A stretch of DNA of 14,178 nt from Verrucomicrobia bacterium UBA4286 (lineage in GTDB: Bacteria > Verrucomicrobiota > Kiritimatiellia > RFP12 > UBA1067), in the NCBI GenBank assembly GCA_002395905.1, contig DGVK01000172.1, forward strand, positions 1 to 14,178. Reading direction: 5' to 3'. The notes below the pieces were generated by a model. It searched no databases, was not told the DNA's origin, and saw only the letters and a list, made by a program, of their open reading frames with translations. Every line of letters starts with the position of its first letter. Positions within the stretch are counted from its first letter, which is position 1. Below, one piece after another: positions 1 through 6,445 of the stretch. The position numbers and the translations under genes are program-made.

Positions 1-51
1 ATTCCGGCCCCGACCCCCGGGGGGCCCTCCCGAGGGGCGGGGCACGGCATG

Positions 52-70
52 CCCGCCCGAGCAGGGCGGG
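52..70. terminator. GC-rich hairpin just upstream of the lar operon promoter
   Basis: A perfect 7-bp inverted repeat (CCCGCCC, loop GAGCA, GGGCGGG) lies immediately before the first promoter. More G/C-rich palindromic sequence fills positions 1-45. It could end transcription arriving from a gene left of the window. No T-tract follows, so it is not a textbook intrinsic terminator, and in such G/C-rich DNA it could be chance. Confidence 0.25.
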
Positions 71-76
71 ACGAAA

Positions 77-87
77 TTTGGTATAAT
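77..87 (+). promoter_or_regulatory. Extended -10 promoter of the lar operon
   Basis: TTTGGTATAAT is a perfect TATAAT (82-87) preceded by the TGn extended -10 element. No TTGACA-like hexamer stands 16-18 bp upstream, so it appears to rely on the extended -10. The predicted start near 94 gives a leader of about 45 nt to the first ATG at 140, which has a strong AAAGGAG Shine-Dalgarno at 127-133. The same box recurs before other genes in this window. Confidence 0.65.
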
Positions 88-139
88 TCACCGCAAAGGT
101 TGACAACGCGCTGCGGCGCGCAAGACAAAGGAGTTAATC

Positions 140-484
140 ATGGCGTGCTTCACAGTTCCTCTGGCCGCCGCTGCGGCGGCTTCTGCGGTAAAGTGCTCTC
201 TGCCCGAATCGGCGGGGAGAAACCCGTTTGTCAGCAGACTGGGCTGGCTCGGGAAGATGATGTTCGGCGGCAGCTTCCTGCTTGCAATAGAGCACGTGTA
301 TCACGGCGAGGTGACGTTCACGCCGCCTTTCCTCACGGCGATCGCCGAGGGACCCGACGCCGTTCGCGAGATGCTTCACGAAATGGCGACGCGCGGCGTG
401 ACGATGGCCGTGCTTGTATTCGCCGCATGGGTCGCCATGGTCGCGCTCTCGGGCCTCGCTGAAAGGAAGAGGCGCTATGTGTGA
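140..484 (+). CDS. Small membrane protein, first gene of the lar operon (uncharacterised)
   Basis: The 114-residue protein has two clear hydrophobic segments (about residues 38-54 and 86-106) and a weaker hydrophobic N-terminus that begins MACFTVP. A conserved-looking EHVYHGEVTF stretch follows the first segment, and a MLHEMATRGVTMAV stretch leads into the second. The start is fixed by AAAGGAG six bases before the ATG. The stop overlaps the next ORF by 8 bp (ATGTGTGA). From memory it resembles short uncharacterised membrane proteins of gut Firmicutes that begin MACF and carry an EHxWHGE motif; this could not be checked here. Placement ahead of larE, larB and larC suggests a role linked to nickel-pincer cofactor metabolism, for example metal or substrate handling at the membrane. 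That role is inference. The histidines in the EHVYHG segment are candidate metal ligands. Confidence 0.85.
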   Translation: MACFTVPLAAAAAASAVKCSLPESAGRNPFVSRLGWLGKMMFGGSFLLAIEHVYHGEVTFTPPFLTAIAEGPDAVREMLHEMATRGVTMAVLVFAAWVAMVALSGLAERKRRYV

Positions 485-752
485 GCTTATGACCATCGCC
501 GCGGCCGCCGCGTTCACCGCCTGGCACTTCGCTTCCGGACGGCGCAACAGCGCAGTCTTCACGACCGCGCTGATGTTCTGGGGCGCCGCGCTGATGTGGT
601 CGGTGGACTGCGTCGCAGACGCGCTTGACGGCGAACCCCTCCTCGACCTCTCCTGCGGCGACTTCAAGCTCGGCTTGATGGTTCTGGCCGCAGGGCTTTG
701 CGTTTTCGCGGCGCTGTCGCTTGCGCAGAGGAGAAATGTCCGCGCCGTCTGA
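477..752 (+). CDS. Small three-helix membrane protein, second gene of the lar operon (uncharacterised)
   Basis: The 91-residue protein has three predicted membrane segments (about residues 5-20, 27-47 and 63-83). An acidic connecting stretch (DALDGEPLLDLSCGD) lies between the second and third, and the C-terminus is basic. I chose the ATG at 477, which overlaps the previous stop codon as ATGTGTGA and follows AGGAAGAGG. A longer in-frame reading from 414 would run deep into the first gene and is unlikely. The gene overlaps larE by 17 bp. With its partner it looks like a co-translated pair of membrane subunits. Possible jobs are a small transporter, a channel or a membrane anchor for the pathway; no family function is recognised. 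Confidence 0.8.
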   Translation: MCELMTIAAAAAFTAWHFASGRRNSAVFTTALMFWGAALMWSVDCVADALDGEPLLDLSCGDFKLGLMVLAAGLCVFAALSLAQRRNVRAV

Positions 753-1545
753 GAAACTCGCCGCGCTGAGGCGCAGCCTCGCGCAGGCGGGGCCGGCACT
801 GGTCGCTTTTTCCGGCGGGGCCGATTCCACCCTTCTGCTCTGCGCCGCCCGCGACGCGCTTGGCGGCGCGGTGACGGCGGCGACGGTCCGCTCGGCGGCG
901 ATGGCCGAGAGCGAGCTTGACGACGCGCGCCGTTTCTGCCGCGAGCGCGGCATCCGCCACGAGACGGCAGACATCGACCTTCTCTCGATGGAGTCTTTCA
1001 CCGGCAATCCGCCGGACCGCTGCTACCACTGCAAGAAGGCCGTCTTCACGCGTCTGGCCGCTCTCGCCCGCGAGCTCGGCGCCGCGCGGATCATGGAAGG
1101 CTCGAATCTCAGCGACGACGGCGACTACCGTCCGGGGCGGCGTGCGCTCGCCGAACTTGGCGTGGAAAGCCCTCTTCGGGAGGCGGGTCTTACGAAGGCC
1201 GACGTGCGCGAGTGCCTGCGCGAGATGGGCGTCGCGGCCGCCGCTGAAAAACCCTCCTCGGCGTGTCTCGCGTCGCGCTTCCCTTACGGCGAGAGGATCA
1301 CCGCCGCAGGGCTCGCGCGCGTGGAAAGCGCGGAATCCTTCCTGCGGCGGTTCGCGTCCGCGCAGGCGCAGGTTCGCGTGCGTTCGCACGGGAGCCTTGC
1401 GAGGATCGAGGTTTCGCCGGAATCGTTCGACGCCGTCGCGTCGCACAGGAATGAAATCGCCCGCGAAATGAAGCGCCTCGGCTTCGCCTACGCCGCGCTC
1501 GACCTCGCGGGCTACAGAACAGGGAGTCTAAATGAAGTGCTCTGA
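736..1545 (+). CDS. larE: LarE, ATP-dependent sulfur transferase of nickel-pincer cofactor synthesis (three-cysteine type)
   Basis: LarE adenylates the carboxylates of pyridinium-3,5-biscarboxylic acid mononucleotide and converts them to thiocarboxylates, the sulfur ligands of nickel in the NPN cofactor of LarA-type racemases. The 269-residue protein is normal length. It has the PP-loop SGGADST (residues 26-32), EGSNLSDDGDYRPGRRA (121-137), and PSSACLASRFPYGE (173-186) around C177, the position equivalent to the sulfur-donor cysteine of Lactobacillus LarE. It also has DRCYHCK with C96 and C99. Three cysteines of this arrangement characterise LarE homologues reported to carry a [4Fe-4S] cluster and act without sacrificing their own cysteine; assigning this protein to that class is inference. 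The start is the ATG at 736; AGAGGAG lies only two bases upstream, a tight spacing. It overlaps the gene before by 17 bp and larB by 14 bp. Confidence 0.93.
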   Translation: MSAPSEKLAALRRSLAQAGPALVAFSGGADSTLLLCAARDALGGAVTAATVRSAAMAESELDDARRFCRERGIRHETADIDLLSMESFTGNPPDRCYHCKKAVFTRLAALARELGAARIMEGSNLSDDGDYRPGRRALAELGVESPLREAGLTKADVRECLREMGVAAAAEKPSSACLASRFPYGERITAAGLARVESAESFLRRFASAQAQVRVRSHGSLARIEVSPESFDAVASHRNEIAREMKRLGFAYAALDLAGYRTGSLNEVL

Positions 1546-2251
1546 TACAGGCAAGCGCCCCGATACAGACGACCTCGGCTTCGCACGCGTAGACCTTCAG
1601 CGGAAAAACCGCCAGGGCGTCGGCGAAGTCGTATACGGCGAGGGGAAGACCGCCTCGCAGACAACCGCCATACTGTCGTCGCTCAAGCGCAACGGACAGC
1701 TCCCCGCGCTCGTCACGCGCCTCGACCGCGAGAAGGCCGCGGCCGTCGCCGACGCCCTCGGCGGAGAGTTCAGATACTTCGCAGAGGCGCGGCTCGGACG
1801 CCTCGGGCCGAACAGACCGTGCGACGGGCTCGGGACGATCGCGGTCGCGTGCGCCGGGACCAGCGATCTGCCCGTGGCGGAGGAGGCCGCGCTTGTCGCG
1901 GAGGCTCTCGGGAACAAGGTGGCGCGGCTGTATGACGTGGGCGTCGCCGGACTGCACAGGCTTCTTTCCTGCGCCGGCGAACTGAGGTCCGCACGGGTCG
2001 TCATCGCCGTGGCCGGGATGGAAGGAGCGCTCCCGAGCGTAATAGGCGGGCTCGTCCAGGCGCCTGTGATAGCCGTTCCGACAAGCGTCGGCTACGGCGC
2101 GTCGCTCGGCGGCGTCGCCGCCCTTCTCGCCATGCTGAACTCCTGCGCCGCAGGCGTGAGCGTGGTCAATATCGACAACGGTTTCGGCGCGGGCTTTCTC
2201 GCCAGCCGCATAAACCATTTAACGACAGCAGATGAAAACACTCTACATTGA
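1532..2251 (+). CDS. larB: LarB, pyridinium-3,5-biscarboxylic acid mononucleotide synthase
   Basis: LarB carboxylates C5 of nicotinic acid adenine dinucleotide and hydrolyses the phosphoanhydride to give P2CMN, the first intermediate of nickel-pincer nucleotide synthesis. The 239-residue protein is full length. The N-terminal half carries the GVGEVVYGEGKT segment (about residues 29-40). The C-terminal half is a PurE-like AIR-carboxylase fold with CAGTSDLPVAEEA (about 107-119), VAGMEGALPSVIGGL and PTSVGYGAS, all typical of LarB. An AGGGAG five bases before the ATG supports the start. The gene lies between larE and larC with overlaps on both sides (14 and 20 bp), so the three proteins are probably made in step from one mRNA. 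Confidence 0.94.
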   Translation: MKCSDTGKRPDTDDLGFARVDLQRKNRQGVGEVVYGEGKTASQTTAILSSLKRNGQLPALVTRLDREKAAAVADALGGEFRYFAEARLGRLGPNRPCDGLGTIAVACAGTSDLPVAEEAALVAEALGNKVARLYDVGVAGLHRLLSCAGELRSARVVIAVAGMEGALPSVIGGLVQAPVIAVPTSVGYGASLGGVAALLAMLNSCAAGVSVVNIDNGFGAGFLASRINHLTTADENTLH

Positions 2252-3458
2252 CTGCCAGATGGGGGCCGCGGGCGACATGCTTTGCGGCGCACTGCTCGAA
2301 CTCGCGCCGGATAAAGCCGCCGCGCTCGCCGAACTGAACGGCATGAACGTGCCGGGCGTCGAATTCAAGCTTGAGACGGCGGAGAAATGCGGTCTCGCGG
2401 CGGCGCATCTCTCGGTGAAGGTCCACGGCGTGGAGGAAGGCGACGCGCACCATCACCATCACGGGCACAGTCACAGGTCGCTTGCGGACGTTCTGCGCAT
2501 AATCAACGGCCTGTCGATCTCGGCCTCGGCCAGGGTCCGCGCCGCGAAGGTCTACGAGTCCATAGCCGCCGCCGAGTCGCGCGCCCACGCGCGGCCTGTC
2601 GGGGAGGTGCATTTCCACGAGGTGGGCGCGATGGACGCCGTGGCCGACGTCGCCGCATTCTGCCATCTTGCAGAGAAGCTCGCGCCGGACGAGATCGCGG
2701 CTTCGCCGGTCCATGTCGGATGCGGGTCGGTGGAATGTGCCCACGGGACGCTTCCTGTGCCCGCCCCCGCGACCGCGTTTCTGCTCGCCGGCATACCGAC
2801 TTATTCGGACGGCGCGACCGTCGGAGAGCTTTGCACGCCGACAGGCGCGGCGCTCTTGAAACAGTTCGTCTCGTCGTTCGGCCCCCAGCCGCTCATGCGT
2901 GTCGAGGCGATAGGGTGCGGCGCCGGGCGAAAGGACTTCCCGCGCGCGAACGTCGTGCGGGCGTTCTTCGGGGAGCGTCTGGACGCGGACGGCGCGAACC
3001 GCGCGGACGGAAGCGGCGGCGAGAGCGGCGAGATATGCGAGATCGAATTCAACGTGGACGACATGACGGGCGAGGATCTCGCCTACGCGTCCGACAGGCT
3101 TTTCGCGGCGGGCGCGAAGGACGTCTCGTTCACGCAGATCATCATGAAGAAAGGACGGCCGGGAACCCTGGTCAGCGTGATGTGCGAACCGCACGACAGA
3201 GCCGCCGTGGTCAAGGCGGCGTTCGCCCACACGTCAACGCTCGGCATGAGGGAGACGCTCTGCCGGCGCTACACTCTGGAACGCACCGTGGAAACCGCCG
3301 CCGTCGCCGGAGGCATGACCGTCCGCCGCAAATGCGCACGCGGGTTCGGCGTGGAGAAATCCAAATGGGAAGCCGACGACCTTGCCGGCTTCGCGACGCG
3401 CACGGGCGCGACGCTCGCCGAAGTGCGCGGACGTCTTGAGGCGTTCCGGTCCTGCTGA
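2232..3458 (+). CDS. larC: LarC, CTP-dependent nickel insertase of the nickel-pincer cofactor
   Basis: LarC cytidylylates the dithiocarboxylate mononucleotide and inserts nickel to finish the NPN cofactor. The 408-residue protein begins MKTLYIDCQMGAAGDML, the usual LarC opening. It has a histidine-rich nickel-binding stretch at residues 73-81 (five consecutive His, then GHSH), HFHEVGAMDAVADV further on, and the C-terminal nucleotide-binding half ending near GFGVEKSKWEADDLAG. In lactobacilli larC is split into two frames and needs ribosomal frameshifting; here it is one uninterrupted frame. The start overlaps larB by 20 bp and has no good Shine-Dalgarno, so translational coupling is likely. 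It is the last gene of the operon, and the convergent glycosidase gene ends only 5 bp away. No LarA partner follows. Confidence 0.94.
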   Translation: MKTLYIDCQMGAAGDMLCGALLELAPDKAAALAELNGMNVPGVEFKLETAEKCGLAAAHLSVKVHGVEEGDAHHHHHGHSHRSLADVLRIINGLSISASARVRAAKVYESIAAAESRAHARPVGEVHFHEVGAMDAVADVAAFCHLAEKLAPDEIAASPVHVGCGSVECAHGTLPVPAPATAFLLAGIPTYSDGATVGELCTPTGAALLKQFVSSFGPQPLMRVEAIGCGAGRKDFPRANVVRAFFGERLDADGANRADGSGGESGEICEIEFNVDDMTGEDLAYASDRLFAAGAKDVSFTQIIMKKGRPGTLVSVMCEPHDRAAVVKAAFAHTSTLGMRETLCRRYTLERTVETAAVAGGMTVRRKCARGFGVEKSKWEADDLAGFATRTGATLAEVRGRLEAFRSC

Positions 3459-3463
3459 CGCGG

Positions 3464-5365
3464 TCACTTCTCCTTGAGGCCTGCCTTCGGGTCGAAGGCG
3501 AACGACCTCGCCGCGCCGTCCGGCGGCAGCAGCAGATAGCCGAGCGCAGGCACGCGCAGTCCGCCGGCCTGCACATCAGCGGCGTTGTAGTTCACCACGG
3601 TCCGCGACCCGTCGGCGTAGCGAGTTTCAAACACGCCGGGCGCGAGTTCGCCGTGGGACTCCATAAGCTCGCGCTGCAGGTGTCTCACAGGCACGAACTC
3701 GTCCCACGCCTTCTTGATGCGCGGCACATCCGCGAACTTGTATGTGTAGAAGATCGGGCGGCCGCCGAACTCGATTATCTTCAGCGCGTCGCGCGGATCC
3801 TCCACGCCGTCGCCCTCCATCCAGCGCGGGTCGCCGCTTTTCTCCAGCTTGTAGAGGCACTTTCCGCGCGTGTGGTTCTGGGTGAGGCGGTCGGGATTGT
3901 AGAGAATTATGCCGTGGTACACAAGCTCCCAGAGGGGGAACACGCCGTTCACGAGCTTCGAGTGCTTCCCGTCGTGCAGACGCTTGAGGTCGCGCTCGAC
4001 GTAGTTTATGTAGTCGATGTTCCCCGCCACATGGTCGTAGCCCGACTCGCTCGCGGAACCGCCCATCAGTTCGCGGGCGTATGCGAGGATGCGGTTCTGC
4101 AGCTCCGCCGTCCTCTCGGGAGTGCATGGATGGCGCGGATCGGCGCAGGCGATGGGATATGTCGCCGAATACACGTCGATGTAGTGCGGCCCGCGTATGC
4201 CGAGCGCGGACATTTCACGCATCTCCCCGGGGAGCCATCTTTCCCACGCGCACTGCTGGCACACCCAGTAGCACTGGCCGCCCGCCCACAGCCCGCCCTC
4301 GCTAAGCCGCCCGTCGGCGAACTTGCAGACCCAGTCCTCGTCCCACAGTTTCGAGCAGCGGTAGCCGTCGGTGTTCGTCGCGTGGAGCGCGAACTGGTAG
4401 CCGAGCGATTTCGCCTTGGCAACAAGGCGGCCGAACGCCTCCGCGCCGCCCGCCTCGGCGCAGACGGGGAAGTGGCCCGGCACGCGCCCGTCGTAGCCGC
4501 CGTCCTGCCAGCCGGCCGAGCATATCGAAAGCCTGTCGATCCCGGCATCCTTGAACGCCTGAAGGAACTCCTCCGCGACGCCGAAAGGCATGTGCACGAC
4601 GATGGGCAGTTCCTCGCCGGCGGCGAAGAACTTCTTCTTGATCCCGTCGGCGGTTTCGGGGATGGGCTTTGCGGCGTGGGTCTGTATGCGGACAACGATG
4701 GCGTCGCAGAGGTAGTCGAGAACGGGGTTCATCCTGTCCTTTATCGTGCGCACCGCCCCGCTCGAAAGCTGGTGCGCGCGGTAGGCGCGGGCTACGCCGT
4801 TGTAGTCGGCGGCCGCCCCGTCGAGCCTGTGGAAGTCGATGACGATGTCGTCGTAAAGACCGCCGACGAGTTCGCGCACCTTGTCGCATCTGAAACGCGC
4901 ATACGTCTCGCATACGCCGCCTTTTATCTCGGCGACGAAATCGTAGTTGAAGCGCCACGTCCTCACATGCGCGTACCACAGCGTTCCGTTGCGCCTAAGC
5001 GCGAAGACGGGCATGAGCTGCCGCGGCGCGGAGAATCTGCCGTCGCCGGCGTCGAAACGCCCGTATGCGCCTCGGCCGTTCATCCACCAGCCCTCGTCGC
5101 CGCGGCGCGCCGTCATGAATTCTGGCACGATCGACACGCTCGCCGCGTCCGGCGGGATCTCGTCCCTGCGGACGACCGCGCGGAAATGCGCGCCGCCGCC
5201 GTCCGCCGGCTCAAGTTCAAGCCGCCGCGTCTCGACACGCGGCGCGCCGCCGCCGGACGTGAACGCGAAGCGAAGCTCCGCAGTCTCGGCGCACGCCGTG
5301 CACGCGAACAGAACCGCCGCCGCGGCGGCGCCCGCCGCCCTTGCCGTCATGGAAACGCTTTTCAC
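3464..5365 (-). CDS. Exported GH101/DUF5696-like putative glycoside hydrolase
   Basis: The 633-residue protein has an N-terminal signal peptide with an Ala-rich core and an ACA|ET cleavage site near residue 26; a lipoprotein reading at LFAC is less likely. A beta-rich N-terminal region of about 200 residues precedes a TIM-barrel-like part with LSICSAGWQDGGYDG, QFALHATNTDGYR, GPHYIDVYSATYP and GGSASESGYDH. The last two give D397 and E440 as candidate nucleophile and acid/base, the Asp/Glu arrangement expected of GH101-like retaining enzymes. A C-terminal beta domain follows. The start is GTG at 5365, preceded by AAAGGA and overlapping the upstream epimerase stop as GTGA. Co-expression with an exported epimerase suggests cleavage of extracellular, possibly galactosaminide-type, glycans. 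Family placement is from memory and moderately sure; the substrate is unknown. Confidence 0.72.
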   Translation of the reverse strand: MKSVSMTARAAGAAAAAVLFACTACAETAELRFAFTSGGGAPRVETRRLELEPADGGGAHFRAVVRRDEIPPDAASVSIVPEFMTARRGDEGWWMNGRGAYGRFDAGDGRFSAPRQLMPVFALRRNGTLWYAHVRTWRFNYDFVAEIKGGVCETYARFRCDKVRELVGGLYDDIVIDFHRLDGAAADYNGVARAYRAHQLSSGAVRTIKDRMNPVLDYLCDAIVVRIQTHAAKPIPETADGIKKKFFAAGEELPIVVHMPFGVAEEFLQAFKDAGIDRLSICSAGWQDGGYDGRVPGHFPVCAEAGGAEAFGRLVAKAKSLGYQFALHATNTDGYRCSKLWDEDWVCKFADGRLSEGGLWAGGQCYWVCQQCAWERWLPGEMREMSALGIRGPHYIDVYSATYPIACADPRHPCTPERTAELQNRILAYARELMGGSASESGYDHVAGNIDYINYVERDLKRLHDGKHSKLVNGVFPLWELVYHGIILYNPDRLTQNHTRGKCLYKLEKSGDPRWMEGDGVEDPRDALKIIEFGGRPIFYTYKFADVPRIKKAWDEFVPVRHLQRELMESHGELAPGVFETRYADGSRTVVNYNAADVQAGGLRVPALGYLLLPPDGAARSFAFDPKAGLKEK

Positions 5366-6276
5366 CGCACATCCTTTCTTGCACTTACAGAGAGTTTGAG
5401 TTCATGAGTCTCGCCGGGGCGCAGCTCGTACGCGCGGTCGCGATAGAGCGTCGCGCCCTCGATGCACACGAAGCCGCGTCCGTAGTCGGGGTCGTCCGCG
5501 CCGCCGAAGGGCGAGAAATCAGGGCCGGAGTTCCACACGACCATCTTTATGCAGCCCTCGTACGCGAGGCGAATCGTCCGTTTGAGAACGGGGTCGACAA
5601 GCTCGTGCACATGCACGCCGCCGGGCGTTTTCTCTTCAAACACGTAACCGGGCCTCCCCGTCGCGACAAGAGCGCAGGGGAAGTCGCCCTTCCACTCGCG
5701 GCGGTCGCCCATCGCGGCCTCGCCCTTCCAGAAATAGCGCAGGCCGTCGGTGCCGGTCACAACGCACTTCGACACATCGCCCACCCGCAGATAGGGATGG
5801 AACCCCTCCGTGCAGCGGTAAGGCGTGTCGCCGGTGTTCGTCACGCGGAAGACCGCCGAAAGAACGCCGCCGAGCGAATACTCAAGTTCGGCGCGGAACC
5901 TGTGAGGCCAGTCGCGGCGGGTGGCTTCGCTGTCGGCGAGCTCCAGCACGACGCGGTCTGCGACGCGCTCTTTCACGCGCCATTCGGCGTATGGCGTGAG
6001 GCCGTGTATGAGACATCCTTCCGGCCCTTCGAAGACGAACCACGGCCAGTAGACCGGGATTCCGCCGTGAATCTGGTGGCGAGGCTCCCACCGTTCGCGC
6101 GCTTTGGCCATGGCGAACACCTCCTCGCCGCCGGCCGGCCGCCAGCTTACGAGATTCGCGCCGTAAGTGTCGACGACCGCGCGGCCTCCGTCGGGCGCGG
6201 CAAGTTCAACGGTCGCGCCCCGCGAGGCGAGACACAACGCGAACGCGCCCGCCGCCGACATAAAGCATAGTTTCAT
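5362..6276 (-). CDS. Exported aldose 1-epimerase / hexose mutarotase-like protein (YeaD type)
   Basis: The 304-residue protein is of the D-hexose-6-phosphate mutarotase/YeaD type. Seen motifs are IHGGIPVYWPWF (69-80), HGLTPYAEW with H91, CTEGFHPYL with H160, VVWNSGPDF with D253, and FVCIEGAT with E273, matching the catalytic His/His/Glu of the family. Unlike cytoplasmic YeaD, it starts with a signal peptide (MKLCFMSAAGAFALCLASRG), so it should act outside the cytoplasm, interconverting anomers of sugars released there. I chose the ATG at 6276 because GGAG lies nine bases upstream; an ATG at 6291 overlaps that GGAG. The frame stays open much further upstream, but that extension crosses the promoter and the divergent gene. 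It shares an operon with the putative glycosidase. Confidence 0.88.
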   Translation of the reverse strand: MKLCFMSAAGAFALCLASRGATVELAAPDGGRAVVDTYGANLVSWRPAGGEEVFAMAKARERWEPRHQIHGGIPVYWPWFVFEGPEGCLIHGLTPYAEWRVKERVADRVVLELADSEATRRDWPHRFRAELEYSLGGVLSAVFRVTNTGDTPYRCTEGFHPYLRVGDVSKCVVTGTDGLRYFWKGEAAMGDRREWKGDFPCALVATGRPGYVFEEKTPGGVHVHELVDPVLKRTIRLAYEGCIKMVVWNSGPDFSPFGGADDPDYGRGFVCIEGATLYRDRAYELRPGETHELKLSVSARKDVR

Positions 6277-6301
6277 TTTCAAGCACTCCATATGAAAGTT
6301 T

Positions 6302-6330
6302 ATTATACCATACCGTTCACACGTCGGCAA
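6302..6330 (-). promoter_or_regulatory. Promoter of the epimerase-glycosidase operon
   Basis: On the minus strand TTGCCG (6325-6330), a 17-bp spacer and a perfect TATAAT (6302-6307) with TGG before it form a near-ideal sigma-70-type extended -10 promoter. The predicted start near 6295 leaves a leader of about 19 nt that holds the GGAG Shine-Dalgarno. It is back to back with the plus-strand promoter at 6337-6364, the two -35 boxes only 6 bp apart. Confidence 0.75.
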
Positions 6331-6336
6331 CCACCT

Positions 6337-6364
6337 TTGCCGCAGGCGGTTCTTTTGGTATAAT
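6337..6364 (+). promoter_or_regulatory. Promoter of the YjbR-family gene
   Basis: TTGCCG (6337-6342), 16 bp, then TATAAT (6359-6364) inside TTTTGGTATAAT. The predicted start near 6371 gives a leader of about 75 nt that contains the 4 x 10 bp AGAGG repeat. The divergent arrangement with the minus-strand promoter would let one regulator bound around 6325-6342 affect both genes. Confidence 0.75.
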
Positions 6365-6399
6365 ATCCCGCACCGTGCTTGAAACATGGACGGCAGACG

Positions 6400-6439
6400 A
6401 CAGAGGATTACAGAGGACAACAGAGGCTTACAGAGGAAT
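6400..6439 (+). repeat. Four tandem 10-bp repeats with consensus ACAGAGGxxT
   Basis: Four units stand directly end to end: ACAGAGGATT, ACAGAGGACA, ACAGAGGCTT, ACAGAGGAAT. ACAGAGG is invariant and the last three bases vary. The last unit places AGAGGA eight bases before the ATG at 6446, so it is the likely Shine-Dalgarno; the other three copies repeat that sequence upstream at exact 10-nt steps. The array lies in the predicted leader of the YjbR-family mRNA. A role as a ribosome standby array or as a slippage-prone tract tuning expression is inference. Confidence 0.85.
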
Positions 6440-6445
6440 GGACAG

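Noticed and set aside
49..462. 137-codon frame over the lar operon promoter
   Set aside because: It begins before the promoter, lacks a ribosome site, is Arg-rich and overlaps the better supported membrane-protein gene.
2448..2476. Run of His codons in larC, looking like an engineered tag
   Set aside because: His-rich nickel-binding stretches are normal in LarC at this place, and the codons and context are native.
2232..3458. Programmed frameshift in larC
   Set aside because: The gene is one continuous frame with both halves present, so no frameshift is needed.
3440..3500. Terminator between larC and the convergent glycosidase gene
   Set aside because: The genes end 5 bp apart and I found no convincing hairpin with a T-tract on either strand.
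3653..5407. Long open frame (584 codons) on the plus strand
   Set aside because: It lies opposite the glycosidase gene. Long antisense frames are expected from G/C-biased third positions; the translation is rich in Arg, Ala and Val without motifs, whereas the minus-strand product has a signal peptide and recognisable motifs.
6400..6439. CRISPR-like repeat array
   Set aside because: Units are 10 bp and directly adjacent without spacers, and no cas genes are nearby.
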